Shown here piece after piece: positions 43,150 through 51,880 of a DNA stretch of 64,000 nucleotides. Under the pieces are notes generated by a model. The model saw only the letters and a program-made list of their open reading frames with translations. It made no database searches and was not told where the DNA came from. The position numbers and the translations under genes are program-made. Each line of letters begins with the position of its first letter. Position 1 is the stretch's first letter. Source of the DNA: Actinomadura sp. NAK00032 (GTDB taxonomy: Bacteria > Actinomycetota > Actinomycetes > Streptosporangiales > Streptosporangiaceae); the NCBI RefSeq assembly GCF_013364275.1, contig NZ_CP054932.1, positions 5,828,001-5,892,000 on the forward strand. Reading direction: 5' to 3'.

Positions 43150-43854
43150 GTGAGTGCGAGCCGGTCTTCGACAGGCCCCGAGCTGATGCTGCCGGGGCTC
43201 CGCGAGGTGTACGCGGCCTACGTCCGGGAGGCGGACGCCCTCCCGGCGCTGCCCGGTCCGCTGCAGGCGGAGGTGTGGGCGTCGGCGCAGCTCGGCGCGC
43301 TGGAGGCGGCGGCCCCGCACGCGCAGGGGCGGCGCGCCGCGCTCGGCGACCTGATCGGCTGCCTGCGGGCGGCGGCGACGCCGGGCGCGCGGGCGTTCCT
43401 GGCCGCGATCGCCGCGATCGGCCCGGTGGAGGGCCGCAAGGCGGCGGGGCGCGCGGCCGGTGCGCTCGGCGCCGTTCCGGCGGCGCCCTGGGAGGGGTCG
43501 CTCGGCGCGGTGGTACCGGGCCAGGCGTGGCTCATCCAGGAGGGGCCGCTGGACGGCGACCGCCTGGTCTGCGAGTTCCGCTACGAGGGCGCCGGCACCG
43601 CCGGGATGCACGCCGTGGCCGTCCGGCTGTCCTACGGCGGCGCGCCCACCGAGGTCGTGATCGTCGGGGACGTCCCGGCGCTGATGGGCGCGGCGCGGCA
43701 GGCGATGCAGGCCGAACTGTGCGTCGTCCAGCCCTACGAGGCGGCGGCCGCCGGGGGCAGGCTCCGCGCCGCGCTGAACGGCACGGAGCCCCTTCCCGAG
43801 GGGTGCTACCCGGCGCTTCCGCTGGCCCGGCACCGGGCCTCAGTACTGCCCTAG
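43150..43854 (+). CDS. Conserved hypothetical protein
   Basis: A 234-residue protein I do not recognise. GTG 43150 comes shortly after the anti-sigma gene (72-bp gap) on the same strand. The N-terminal half is Ala-rich helical; the second half has alternating beta strands (DRLVCEFRYEG, GMHAVAVRLSYGG, TEVVIVGDVPAL) and ends in a helix and LPEGCYPALPLARHR. Codon use is the genome norm and the reading frame is intact. No signal peptide or transmembrane segment is evident. Its stop shares CTAG with the convergent ABC permease. Confidence 0.7.
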   Translation: MSASRSSTGPELMLPGLREVYAAYVREADALPALPGPLQAEVWASAQLGALEAAAPHAQGRRAALGDLIGCLRAAATPGARAFLAAIAAIGPVEGRKAAGRAAGALGAVPAAPWEGSLGAVVPGQAWLIQEGPLDGDRLVCEFRYEGAGTAGMHAVAVRLSYGGAPTEVVIVGDVPALMGAARQAMQAELCVVQPYEAAAAGGRLRAALNGTEPLPEGCYPALPLARHRASVLP

Positions 43855-44645
43855 CGGCCCATGGCGCGGTAGCGGCGCACCGACAGCGGGACGAACACCG
43901 CCGCGATCACCAGCGGCCACACCAGCGCCATCAGCAGGCTGTGCCGCGCGGCCCACGAGTCGCCCGCGACGGGTGAGCCGAACAGCTCGCGGCACGCGGT
44001 GACGGTCGCCGACATCGGGTTCCACTCGGCGATCGCGCCCAGCCAGCCGGGCATGGTGTCCGGCGCGACCAGCGCGCTGGACAGGAACCCGATCGGCCAC
44101 ACCAGGACCTGCACGGCCGCCACCGACTCCGGCCCCTTGGCGACGAGGCCGAGGAAGACGCCGAGCCAGATCAGCGAGAACCGCAGGAGCAGCAGGAGCC
44201 CGAACCCGGCGAGGGCCTTGGCGGCGCCGTCCTCCACGCGCCACCCGATCAGCACGCCGCACACCGCCATCACGGCCAGCCCCGCCACCGAGTGGATCAT
44301 GTCGGCGGCGGCGCGGCCGGCCACGACGGCGGACGGCGACATCGGCATCGCGCGGAACCGGTCGGTCACGCCCCTGGCCGCGTCGCCCGCGACCCGCACG
44401 AACGTCTCCTCGACGCCGAACACCATGGTCAGGGCGAACATGCCGGGGACGATGAACGCGCGGTAGCTCCCGCCGCCGGGGACGTCCATCTGGCCGCCGA
44501 ACAGGTAGCCCATCATCAGCACGACCATCACCGGGAACAGCAGCCCCATGGCGATCTGGCCGGGCTGGCGCGCCCAGTGGGCGAGGGCCCGGCCGGTCAG
44601 CGTCCGCCCGTCGGCGACCGCCCAGCGCAGCGCTTGAACGCTCAC
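43851..44645 (-). CDS. ABC-2 type exporter permease, DrrB-like
   Basis: A 264-residue inner-membrane permease with six hydrophobic segments, of the daunorubicin-resistance DrrB type. The family block FALTMVFGVEETFVRVAGDA followed by RFRAMPMSPSAVVAGR is clear, as is the loop LSSALVAPDTMPGWLGAIAEWNPMSA before the last helices. GTG 44645 overlaps the stop of the ATPase gene (GTGA). With that ATPase it should export a hydrophobic compound, and its induction is controlled by the divergent TetR. The exported compound is unknown. Confidence 0.9.
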   Translation of the reverse strand: MSVQALRWAVADGRTLTGRALAHWARQPGQIAMGLLFPVMVVLMMGYLFGGQMDVPGGGSYRAFIVPGMFALTMVFGVEETFVRVAGDAARGVTDRFRAMPMSPSAVVAGRAAADMIHSVAGLAVMAVCGVLIGWRVEDGAAKALAGFGLLLLLRFSLIWLGVFLGLVAKGPESVAAVQVLVWPIGFLSSALVAPDTMPGWLGAIAEWNPMSATVTACRELFGSPVAGDSWAARHSLLMALVWPLVIAAVFVPLSVRRYRAMGR

Positions 44646-45646
44646 GCGCGCACCTCCTCCTTCGCGTCGGTCTCGTTCTCGCCGGTCTCGTTCTCGGTGG
44701 TCTCGTTCTCGCCGGTGAGGTGCAGGAACACCTCGTCCAGGGTCGGGCGGCGCAGCCCGATGTCGGCGACCGCGACGCCCGCGGCGTCCAGGGCGCGGAG
44801 GGCGTCGGTCAGCGCGGCGGCCCGGCCGGAGACGGGGGCGCCGATCCGCAGCGCCTCGGCGTCCACGTCGGCCTCCCCGTCCGCGACCCGGCCGACGATC
44901 TCCGCGGCGGCGGTGAGCGCGCCGGGGTCGTCCAGGACGACCTCGATCCGGTCGCCGCCGAGGCGCTTCTTCAGCTCCTCGGGCGCGCCCTCGGCGATGA
45001 CGCGGCCGCGGTCGATCACCGAGACGCCGGCCGCCAGCCGGTCGGCCTCCTCCAGGTACTGGGTGGTGAGCAGGACGGTCGTGCCGCCGTCGACCAGCGC
45101 GCGGACGGCGTCCCAGACCTCGCCCCGGGCGCGCGGGTCCAGGCCGGTGGTCGGCTCGTCCAGGAACAGCACCGGCGGCGCGAGGATCATGGACGCGGCC
45201 AGGTCGAGGCGGCGCCGCATGCCGCCGGAGTACTCCCCGGCGGGCCGGCCGGCGGCCTCGGTGAGCCCGAAGCGCTCCAGCAGCTCGTCCGCCCGCCGCC
45301 GCGCCTGCTTGGCGCCGAGGTGGTAGAGACGGCCGAACATGACGAGGTTCTGCCGCCCGCCGAGGATCTCGTCGACCGCCGCGTGCTGCCCGACCAGGCC
45401 GATGCTGCGCCGCACCTCCCCCGCCGCGCGGACGACGTCGTGCCCGGCGACCCGGGCGGTGCCCCCGTCCGGCCTGGCCAGCGTGGTGAGGACGCGGACG
45501 GCGGTGGTCTTGCCGGCGCCGTTCGGGCCGAGCAGCCCGTGCACGATGCCGGCGGGCACCCGCAGGTCCAGCCCGGCGAGGGCCTCCTTGTCGCCGTAGC
45601 GCTTGCGCAGCCCCTCGGCGGCGACCGCGAGCGGTGGTCCGGCCAT
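44642..45646 (-). CDS. ABC-2 type exporter ATPase, DrrA-like
   Basis: A 334-residue ATPase with Walker A GLLGPNGAGKTT near 40, signature EYSGGMRRRLDLAASMI near 145, Walker B VLFLDEPTTGLD and the DrrA-type C-terminal regulatory domain ending RRPTLDEVFLHLTGE. The C-terminus is a short acidic tail built from repeats of GTCTCGTTCTCG in the DNA (N-E-T repeated four times), a small tandem expansion. ATG 45646 is preceded by GGAGGGCGC; a longer upstream reading is not supported. The promoter region is shared with the divergent TetR gene and carries two identical-type operators. Confidence 0.92.
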   Translation of the reverse strand: MAGPPLAVAAEGLRKRYGDKEALAGLDLRVPAGIVHGLLGPNGAGKTTAVRVLTTLARPDGGTARVAGHDVVRAAGEVRRSIGLVGQHAAVDEILGGRQNLVMFGRLYHLGAKQARRRADELLERFGLTEAAGRPAGEYSGGMRRRLDLAASMILAPPVLFLDEPTTGLDPRARGEVWDAVRALVDGGTTVLLTTQYLEEADRLAAGVSVIDRGRVIAEGAPEELKKRLGGDRIEVVLDDPGALTAAAEIVGRVADGEADVDAEALRIGAPVSGRAAALTDALRALDAAGVAVADIGLRRPTLDEVFLHLTGENETTENETGENETDAKEEVRA

Positions 45647-45662
45647 GCGCCCTCCAAAACTA

Positions 45663-45712
45663 TGTACGTCGTACGGATTTACCATCGCGGCCAATATAAC
45701 GTACGACGTACA
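45663..45712. promoter_or_regulatory. Twin TetR operators between the exporter and its regulator
   Basis: GTACGTCGTAC (45664-45674) and GTACGACGTAC (45701-45711) are each near-perfect palindromes with a single central base, and together with flanks (TGTACGTCGTACG / CGTACGACGTACA) they form a large 13-bp inverted repeat. Centres are 37 bp apart. AT-rich TATAAC (45695-45700) between them is a likely -10 for the TetR gene. Occupancy of both sites would shut off both directions. Confidence 0.7.
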
Positions 45713-45739
45713 GAGTTTCATCCCTGAAAGGATCGGCGG

Positions 45740-46489
45740 GTGACCGAGTACAGCGGGAGCGGCGACCCCAAGCGCAGCCTGGAGCTGCTGTGGGGCGTCC
45801 AGGCGCCGCCCAGGCGCGGGCCGAAGCCGCGGCTGACCGCCGAGGAGATCGTCCGCACCGCGATCGCGCTGGCCGACGCCGAGGGCCTGGACGCGGTGTC
45901 CATGCGCCGCATCGCCGACGAGCTGGGCGTCTCGCCCATGTCGATCTACACCTACGTCCCCGGCAAGGCCGAGCTGGTCGACGTCATGGTCGACCGCGCG
46001 TTCGGCGAGCTGGCCCCGCCCGCCGACGCGGCGTGGCGGGACCGGCTGGAGCGCATCGCCCGCGACAACTGGGCGCTGTTCCACCGGCACCCGTGGCTGC
46101 TGCAGATCACGATGGCGCGCCCGCCCATGGGCCCGAACACCCTCGGCAAGTACGAGTACGAGCTGCGCGCCGTGGAGGGCCTCGGCCTCACCGACCTGGA
46201 GATGGACTCGGTGGTCGCGCTCGTCACCGGGTTCGCCGAGAGCGCCGCCCGCGCCTCGGTCAGCGCCGCCGAGGCCGAGCGGCGCACCGGCATGAGCGAC
46301 GAGCAGTGGTGGGAGTCGGTCGCCCCCGTGCTCGACACCCTCGTGGACGAGGCCGACTACCCGCTCGGGACCCGGGTCGGGACCGCGGCCGGGCAGGAGT
46401 ACAGCGCCCCCGCCGCACCGAGCCGCGCGTTCGAGTTCGGCCTCGCCCGCGTGCTGGACGGCATCGAGGTCCTGATCAGCGCCCGCTAG
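45740..46489 (+). CDS. TetR family regulator of the DrrAB-type exporter
   Basis: A 249-residue regulator with an N-terminal extension before the HTH (LTAEEIVRTAIALADAEGLD; SMRRIADELGVSPMSIYTYV at about 54-73) and a C-terminal TetR_C-like domain (LERIARDNWALFHRHPWLLQI; SVVALVTGFAESAARASV). It starts at GTG 45740. It is divergent from the drrAB-type pair across a 93-bp region with two operators, the classical repressor/exporter arrangement, so the ligand is probably the exported compound. The 3' end overlaps the convergent helicase by 14 bp. Confidence 0.9.
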   Translation: MTEYSGSGDPKRSLELLWGVQAPPRRGPKPRLTAEEIVRTAIALADAEGLDAVSMRRIADELGVSPMSIYTYVPGKAELVDVMVDRAFGELAPPADAAWRDRLERIARDNWALFHRHPWLLQITMARPPMGPNTLGKYEYELRAVEGLGLTDLEMDSVVALVTGFAESAARASVSAAEAERRTGMSDEQWWESVAPVLDTLVDEADYPLGTRVGTAAGQEYSAPAAPSRAFEFGLARVLDGIEVLISAR

Positions 46490-48965
46490 CCCGCTTGGTC
46501 CGCCTCGTCGGGACCGCGGTGGACGCGTCCTCGGGCCAGGGGTGCCTGGGGTAGCGGCCGCGCAGCTCGGCCCGCACGGCCCGGTACCCCTCGCGCCAGA
46601 ACGAGGCCAGGTCGGCGGTGACGGCGGCCGGGCGGCCCGCCGGGGACAGCAGGTGCACCACCAGCGGGACCCGGCCGCCCGCGAGCGCCGGCGCGGCGTC
46701 CCAGCCGAACAGCTCCTGCAGCTTCACCGCCAGGACGGGCCGCTCCCCCGAGTAGTCGACCCGGATCCGGGACCCGGTCGGCACCTCGACGCGTTCGGGC
46801 GCGTACTCGTCCAGCCGCTTGGCCTGCTCCCAGGGCAGCAGGCCGCGCAGCATGCCCGCGACGTCGACGCGGGCCAGGTCGGCGCGGCGCCGCGCCCCCG
46901 CGAGCCACTCGGGGGCCCGCTCCAGCAGCGCCGCGTCGTCGACGGCCGGCCACGGCTCGCCGAGCGCGCCGCGCAGGAACGCCAGCCGCTCCCGCAGCGC
47001 GACCGCGCCCGGCGTCCAGGTGAGCAGCCCGAGGCCCTCGGCGCGCAGGCCGTCCAGCAGCGCCGCCCGGAGCAGGGCGGGGTCGGGGTCGCGCAGCGGC
47101 CGGGCGGCCAGCTCGATCGCGCCGAGCCGCTCGACGCGCCGCGCCACCACGTCCCCGTCCCGCCAGGCGACCTCCTCGGCCGCCTCCAGCAGCGGCGCCG
47201 CCGCCGACCGCGCCACGTCCTCGCCGATCACCACGGCCTGCCGCACCCGCGCCGACGCCGACCCGGCCGGGCGGTCGGCCGCCGCGACCGCCAGCCACTC
47301 CGGCCGCGCCCCGGCCAGGGCCGACCCGTCGGCGAGCGCCGCGCCCGTCCCGGACGCCATCAGGTAGCCGCTTCCCCGCCGCCGTGCCACCCGCTCGGGG
47401 AACGCCAGCGCCACGACCGTCCCCGCCGCGCGGTCACCGGCCGGCTCGGCGGGGCCGGCGGCGCCGTCCAGCGCCCGGCACAGGCGCGCGGCCTCGTCGC
47501 GCCAGCGGGCGGCGTGGGCGTCGGCGGGCCGGTCCCGGCGGCGCAGGGCGCGCCAGGCGGCGGTGAGGTCGTCGCCGGCCGCGCGCGGCGGGGGCTCCGA
47601 CAGCAGCGCGACGACCTCGGCGGCGGCGCGGTCGCCCACCGTGGCGGCGCCGTCCACCAGCGCGCGGGCCAGCCGGGGGTGCAGGCCGATCCGGGCCAGG
47701 CGGCGCCCCCGGTCGGTCACCGTGCCGCCGGCGACGGCGCCGAGGGCGCGCAGCGCGGCGCGGGCCGCGTCCATCGCGGCGGGCGGCGGCGGGTCCGGCA
47801 GCGCCAGCCCGGCCGCGCCGGGGTCGCCCCAGCAGGCCGCCTGGAGCGCGAAGCCGGTGAGGTCGGCGAGCTCGATCTCCGGGCGCGGGCGGGCCGGGAG
47901 GCGGTCGTGCTCGGCCTGCGTCCAGCAGCGGTACACGGTGCCGGGGCCCTCCCGGCCGGCGCGGCCCGCACGCTGCTCGGCGGTGGCGCGGGACGCGCGG
48001 ACGGTGGTGAGCGACCCGAGCCCCCGCGCGTGGTCGGTGCGGGGCTCGCGGGCCAGCCCGGAGTCGACGACCGCGCGGACGCCCGGCACCGTCAGGCTCG
48101 ACTCGGCCACCGACGTGGCGAGCACGACCCGGCGGCCCGGCGCGGGCGCGAGCACGGCGTCCTGGACGGCGCGGGGCGCCTGCCCGTGGATCTGCAGGAC
48201 ATCGGCCGCGACGCCGCCGAGCATCCCGGCGACGCGGGCGATCTCCCCGACGCCGGGCAGGAAGCACAGCACGTCGCCGTCCCGCTCGGCCACGGCGCGG
48301 CGGACGGTCGCGGCGACGTGCGCGAGCAGCGCCGGGTCGACGCGCAGGCCGTGCGGCGGCGGGACGGGCCGCTCCGGCGGCGCCCACACCGTCTCCACCG
48401 GGTGCAGCGCGGCCTCGGTCTCCACGACGGGCGCGCCGCCGAGCAGCCGCGCCCACGGCCCGGTGTCGGCGGTCGCGGACGCCGCGACCAGCCGCAGGTC
48501 GGGGCGCAACGCGGCGCGGACGTCCAGCAGGAACGCCAGCGCGGTGTCGGCGTCCAGGTGCCGCTCGTGGCACTCGTCCAGGATCACCGTGCCGACGCCG
48601 TCCAGCTCCGGGTCCGACTGCAGGCGCTGCAGGACCACGCCCGTCGTGACGACGTCCACCCGCGCGCCGGGGCGGTTCTCCCCGCGCACGGTGACGCCGA
48701 CGGCGCCGCCGACGCGCTCGCCGAGGATCCAGGCCATCCGGCGGGCGGCGGCGCGGGCGGCGAGCCGGCGCGGCTCCAGCACCAGGACCTTCCCGGCCGC
48801 GGGCGGGCCGCCGAGCGCGAGCCCGGCCAGGGCGAGCGGCACCAGGGTCGTCTTGCCGGTGCCCGGCGGCGCCGACAGCACCGCGGCGCCGTGCCCGTCC
48901 AGCGCCGCGCGCAGCGCGGGGACGGCGCGGTGGACGGGCAGGCTCTCGGCGGCGCTCAGCTGCAT
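46476..48965 (-). CDS. hrpB: ATP-dependent helicase HrpB
   Basis: An 829-residue DExH-box helicase. Motif I is SAPPGTGKTTLVPLAL, motif Ia VLEPRRLAARAAARRMA, motif II DECHERH, motif III SATADT, and motif VI EQRAGRAGREGPG; then the helicase-associated domain and the HrpB-specific C-terminal domain (WLAGARRRADLARVDVAGML; PLVVHLLSPAGRPAAVTADL ... FWREGYRAVRAELRGRYPRHPWPEDA). HrpB proteins are widespread and their RNA substrate is not well defined. ATG 48965 gives the natural N-terminus LPVHRAVPALRAAL; upstream sequence is AT-richer intergenic DNA. The product ends with a basic tail overlapping the TetR gene. Confidence 0.94.
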   Translation of the reverse strand: MQLSAAESLPVHRAVPALRAALDGHGAAVLSAPPGTGKTTLVPLALAGLALGGPPAAGKVLVLEPRRLAARAAARRMAWILGERVGGAVGVTVRGENRPGARVDVVTTGVVLQRLQSDPELDGVGTVILDECHERHLDADTALAFLLDVRAALRPDLRLVAASATADTGPWARLLGGAPVVETEAALHPVETVWAPPERPVPPPHGLRVDPALLAHVAATVRRAVAERDGDVLCFLPGVGEIARVAGMLGGVAADVLQIHGQAPRAVQDAVLAPAPGRRVVLATSVAESSLTVPGVRAVVDSGLAREPRTDHARGLGSLTTVRASRATAEQRAGRAGREGPGTVYRCWTQAEHDRLPARPRPEIELADLTGFALQAACWGDPGAAGLALPDPPPPAAMDAARAALRALGAVAGGTVTDRGRRLARIGLHPRLARALVDGAATVGDRAAAEVVALLSEPPPRAAGDDLTAAWRALRRRDRPADAHAARWRDEAARLCRALDGAAGPAEPAGDRAAGTVVALAFPERVARRRGSGYLMASGTGAALADGSALAGARPEWLAVAAADRPAGSASARVRQAVVIGEDVARSAAAPLLEAAEEVAWRDGDVVARRVERLGAIELAARPLRDPDPALLRAALLDGLRAEGLGLLTWTPGAVALRERLAFLRGALGEPWPAVDDAALLERAPEWLAGARRRADLARVDVAGMLRGLLPWEQAKRLDEYAPERVEVPTGSRIRVDYSGERPVLAVKLQELFGWDAAPALAGGRVPLVVHLLSPAGRPAAVTADLASFWREGYRAVRAELRGRYPRHPWPEDASTAVPTRRTKRASGR

Positions 48966-49253
48966 CGCCCCAGTCTGCCGCGCCCGCCCGCCGCAGCGGA
49001 AATCCATTGCACCGAAAAAGGCTCTGTTCGTTGCGGTGATACTTGCATCGAGCCTTTCATTGCATTCTCCGGGACGTTCCGGATTCTTCCCGCCACCACA
49101 CCCTCCCAATCCTGGCGAAAGAGCAGGTGAGCAATGACTTCAAGCCCTGGAACTGACTTGGCAGTTTGATATAAGTCACCTTCCAAAGTGTGGCGCAAAT
49201 CGCATCGGCGTCCCCATAATGATGGCGTCATCGCAGGTGCTGGGAGGTTCGGC
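48966..49253. other. AT-richer intergenic region between hrpB and the NERD gene
   Basis: No gene is visible in these 288 bp, which are the most AT-rich of the right half of the window. AAAGGCTC (49017-49024) and GAGCCTTT (49050-49057) form an 8-bp inverted repeat with a 25-nt loop, flanked by two TTGCAT/TTGCAC words. TTGATATAAGTCACC near 49165-49180 may hold the -10 for the NERD gene. Divergent promoters for hrpB and the NERD gene must lie here; I cannot place them exactly. Confidence 0.4.
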
Positions 49254-50021
49254 ATGTTCGGCAGCTCCATCTACCTCAGGGACAGGCCGGCGTTCACCGG
49301 CGGTTCGCCGCAGGCGGTGTACGAGGAGCTCTGGCAGCGCGGCCGAAAAGGGAGATTGCGGACCCGCGCATTTCTGGCGACGGCGACGCTCATACTGTGC
49401 GGACTGCTCGTGAACCCCCTTTTCGGAATCATCATGGCGGTCGCGGTGGCGTCCGCGGACGTGTACGTGCATTGGCGCGTGTACCACTCGTCCCGGGTAT
49501 GGCGGCTCGGGCTGCGCGGCGACGAGCGCATGAACCGGGTGCTGCGCCACACGCTGGAGCGCCGCGGTCACCGGGTGCTGCACGCGCGGACCGTCCCCGG
49601 CCACGGCTCCGCCGACCAGCTCGTCATCGGGCCCGGCGGGCTCTGGCTCGTCCACAACGAGGCGTGGCATCCCGACGCGGAGATCTCCCACCACGGCGGG
49701 AAGCTGTTCATCGACGGCCGCACCCAGTCCAAGCTGGTCGGCGCGCTGACCGCGCGGGCCGAGGCCGCCGCCGTGGCCGTCTCCCGCGTCGCCGAGGTCC
49801 CGGTGAAGGTGACGCCCGTGCTCGCGGTGCACGGCGGCGACCTCGTCCGCACCCCGTTCGCCGCCGACGGCATCGTGTTCGCGCCGCCGCTGAAGCTGGT
49901 CCGCTGGATGTCCCGCAACCCCACCGCCGACCTGTCGCCCGACGAGGTCGAGGGGCTCATGCGCGCCGCCGTGCAGGCCCTCCCGATCGGCGGCCGGTCG
50001 GCGCTGTCCGCGGCGGCCTAG
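49254..50021 (+). CDS. NERD-domain membrane protein
   Basis: A 255-residue protein. Residues about 43-75 are strongly hydrophobic (FLATATLILCGLLVNPLFGIIMAVAVA read in two parts), giving one or two membrane segments. A NERD (nuclease-related) domain follows: GDERMNRVLRHTLERRGHRV, DQLVIGPGGLWLVHNEAW and the strand KLFIDGRTQSKLV, with Asp and Glu at the positions expected for the restriction-endonuclease-like core, although the second acidic residue is displaced by NEAW. ATG 49254 follows GGGAGG at six bases. Function is unknown; NERD domains are predicted to act on nucleic acid or be regulatory. Confidence 0.8.
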   Translation: MFGSSIYLRDRPAFTGGSPQAVYEELWQRGRKGRLRTRAFLATATLILCGLLVNPLFGIIMAVAVASADVYVHWRVYHSSRVWRLGLRGDERMNRVLRHTLERRGHRVLHARTVPGHGSADQLVIGPGGLWLVHNEAWHPDAEISHHGGKLFIDGRTQSKLVGALTARAEAAAVAVSRVAEVPVKVTPVLAVHGGDLVRTPFAADGIVFAPPLKLVRWMSRNPTADLSPDEVEGLMRAAVQALPIGGRSALSAAA

Positions 50022-50078
50022 GCGGCGGGCCCGCCGGAAGGGGCAGCGATGACCACCCGACACCTGTGGCCGGAGGGC

Positions 50079-50657
50079 TCACACGCCGCCGCCCACAGGG
50101 CGCCCACCGCCCGCGCGGGTTCCGCCGCCCGCGCGGGCGGTGCGGCGCAGCCACCACAGGCCCGCGACCGGCAGCACCAGCGGGACGAAGCCGTAGCCGC
50201 GCCCGTACAGGGACCAGACGGTCTCGTCGGGGAACGCGGCGGAGTCGGCGAGGCTCAGCGTGCCCACGACCAGCACCCCGGCGAGCTCGGTCGAGCAGGC
50301 CGCGACGGCGACCCGGAACGAGGTGCGGCCGCCGCGGGCCAGCGCCACCGTCGCCAGGACGTAGACGGCCGCGGCGAACGCCGACAGCGCGTAGGCCAGC
50401 GGCGCCTCGGAGTACTGGGTGGCGATCTGCACCGCCGCCCGCGCACCGGCCGCGAGCGCGAAGATCGCGTAGACGGCGACCAGCAGCCGGCCCGGCCCGC
50501 CCGCGGTCCCGGGCCGGGCCCCGCCACCCGTGCGGGCGGGGGTGCCGGCGCGGGCGCCGCCGTCCGCGCGGGTCCCGGGCCGGACGGGCCCGTCCTGCCC
50601 GGCCTGCCCGGCCTGCTCGGCCCGCGCGATCGGCTCGGTTCCCTCGGGCTCAGACAC
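50079..50657 (-). CDS. Membrane protein of unknown function
   Basis: A 192-residue protein with a Gly/Ala/Arg-rich cytoplasmic N-terminus (about 1-55) and four hydrophobic helices (LLVAVYAIFALAAGA; ALSAFAAAVYVLATVAL; ELAGVLVVGTLSLA; GFVPLVLPVAGLWWL). It ends in a Gly/Arg-rich tail. GTG 50657 overlaps the stop of the next upstream gene by 8 bp, so the two small membrane proteins are coupled and may form a complex. No family recognised. Confidence 0.7.
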   Translation of the reverse strand: MSEPEGTEPIARAEQAGQAGQDGPVRPGTRADGGARAGTPARTGGGARPGTAGGPGRLLVAVYAIFALAAGARAAVQIATQYSEAPLAYALSAFAAAVYVLATVALARGGRTSFRVAVAACSTELAGVLVVGTLSLADSAAFPDETVWSLYGRGYGFVPLVLPVAGLWWLRRTARAGGGTRAGGGRPVGGGV

Positions 50658-51015
50658 CGGTACCGCTCCACAACTGGTCCATCCGGACGACCATGACGGC
50701 CGCGGCCACCCCCGCGACGACGATCACGCAGGACCCCCACCGGGTGCGCTCCAGCAGCCCCCACCCGGCGCCCGCGACCGGGATCAGCAGCGAGCCCAGC
50801 AGGTAGCCGACGAAGGTGGCGGTGCCGTCCGGCCCCTCGCCGTCCGACAGCTTCACGAACGCGACGACCGCCTGCGCGACCAGCAGCGCCTCCAGCACGC
50901 CGAGCGCGATCAGCTGCCCGGCGTCCATCGCCCGGTTGCGCAGCGCCGACACCAGCGCGTAGACGGCGGTCAGCAGCGCCACCACGATGATCACGGTGCC
51001 CAGGACGTCGGTCAC
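50650..51015 (-). CDS. Small integral membrane protein
   Basis: A 121-residue protein consisting almost entirely of four hydrophobic helices (VLGTVIIVVALLTAVYALV; LIALGVLEALLVAQAVVAFV; FVGYLLGSLLIPVAGAGWGL; CVIVVAGVAAAVMVV). No catalytic motif. It is translationally coupled to the following membrane protein gene; the pair occurs upstream of, and divergent from, the histidine phosphatase. I do not recognise the family. Confidence 0.72.
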   Translation of the reverse strand: MTDVLGTVIIVVALLTAVYALVSALRNRAMDAGQLIALGVLEALLVAQAVVAFVKLSDGEGPDGTATFVGYLLGSLLIPVAGAGWGLLERTRWGSCVIVVAGVAAAVMVVRMDQLWSGTGV

Positions 51016-51112
51016 GGAACGAGACTACTACCGGTCGTAGAGGACGGCGGAACCGCCTCGGACGGGCGGGACCGCGCACACCGGGACCGGCCCGTCCCCC
51101 GGGCATGGCAGC

Positions 51113-51880
51113 ATGGCGGGCGTGAGAGCGCTGCAGTGGCTGAACCTGACCCGGCACGGTGAGAGCACCGGCAACCTCGCCTACCAGGCCGTCCTCGGCA
51201 CCGATGCCGAGGAGGCCGGCATCACCGAGCGCGACGCGGACATCCCCCTGTCCGACACCGGCCGCGCGCAGGCCGCCACCCTCGGCCGCTGGCTCGCCGC
51301 CCTCCCCGAGGACGAGCGCCCGACGCACGTCATCGCCTCCCCCTACCTGCGCACCGTCGACACCGCCGAGATCGCCCTCGCCCAGACCTCCTACGCCGCC
51401 CCGCGGGCCCCCGGCGGCCTCCGGCTCCGCGTCGACGAGCGGCTCCGCGACCGCGAGCAGGGCGCCCTGCAGGGCCTCACCGCCCTCGGCGTCCGCCGCC
51501 GGTTCCCCGCCGAGGCCGCCCGGCTCGACCAGCTCGGCAAGTTCTACTACCGCCCGCCCGGCGGGGAGTCGTGGGCCGACCTGGCGCTGCGGCTGCGCAG
51601 CTTCTACCGCGACCTGGAGGCCGACGCCGCCGGCGGCCGGGTCCTCGTCGTCACCCACGACGCGATCATCGTCATGACCCGCTACCTGGTCGAGGAGCTC
51701 ACCGAGGCCGAGATCATGCGGATCGAGAAGGAGCCGGTCGCCAACGCCTCGGTCACCCGCTGGCGCGGCGACGGCTCCGGGCTCCAGGCCGTCTGCTACA
51801 ACGACTGCGCCCACCTGGCCGGCCTCGGCGCCCCGCCCCCCGCCGGCCCGGCGGAGCCGCGCTCTACAGCTCGCCACTGA
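51113..51880 (+). CDS. Histidine phosphatase (phosphoglycerate mutase-like) family protein
   Basis: About 255 residues. The catalytic RHGES with the phosphorylated His15 is near the N-terminus, followed by the family pattern SDTGRAQAATLGRWLAAL, VIASPYLRTVDTAEIAL and the second catalytic His in VLVVTHDAIIVM. It is likely a small-molecule phosphatase; specificity cannot be assigned. Start is ambiguous between ATG 51113 and GTG 51122; neither has a strong ribosome-binding site. The 3' end overlaps the convergent GAF regulator by 17 bp. Confidence 0.85.
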   Translation: MAGVRALQWLNLTRHGESTGNLAYQAVLGTDAEEAGITERDADIPLSDTGRAQAATLGRWLAALPEDERPTHVIASPYLRTVDTAEIALAQTSYAAPRAPGGLRLRVDERLRDREQGALQGLTALGVRRRFPAEAARLDQLGKFYYRPPGGESWADLALRLRSFYRDLEADAAGGRVLVVTHDAIIVMTRYLVEELTEAEIMRIEKEPVANASVTRWRGDGSGLQAVCYNDCAHLAGLGAPPPAGPAEPRSTARH

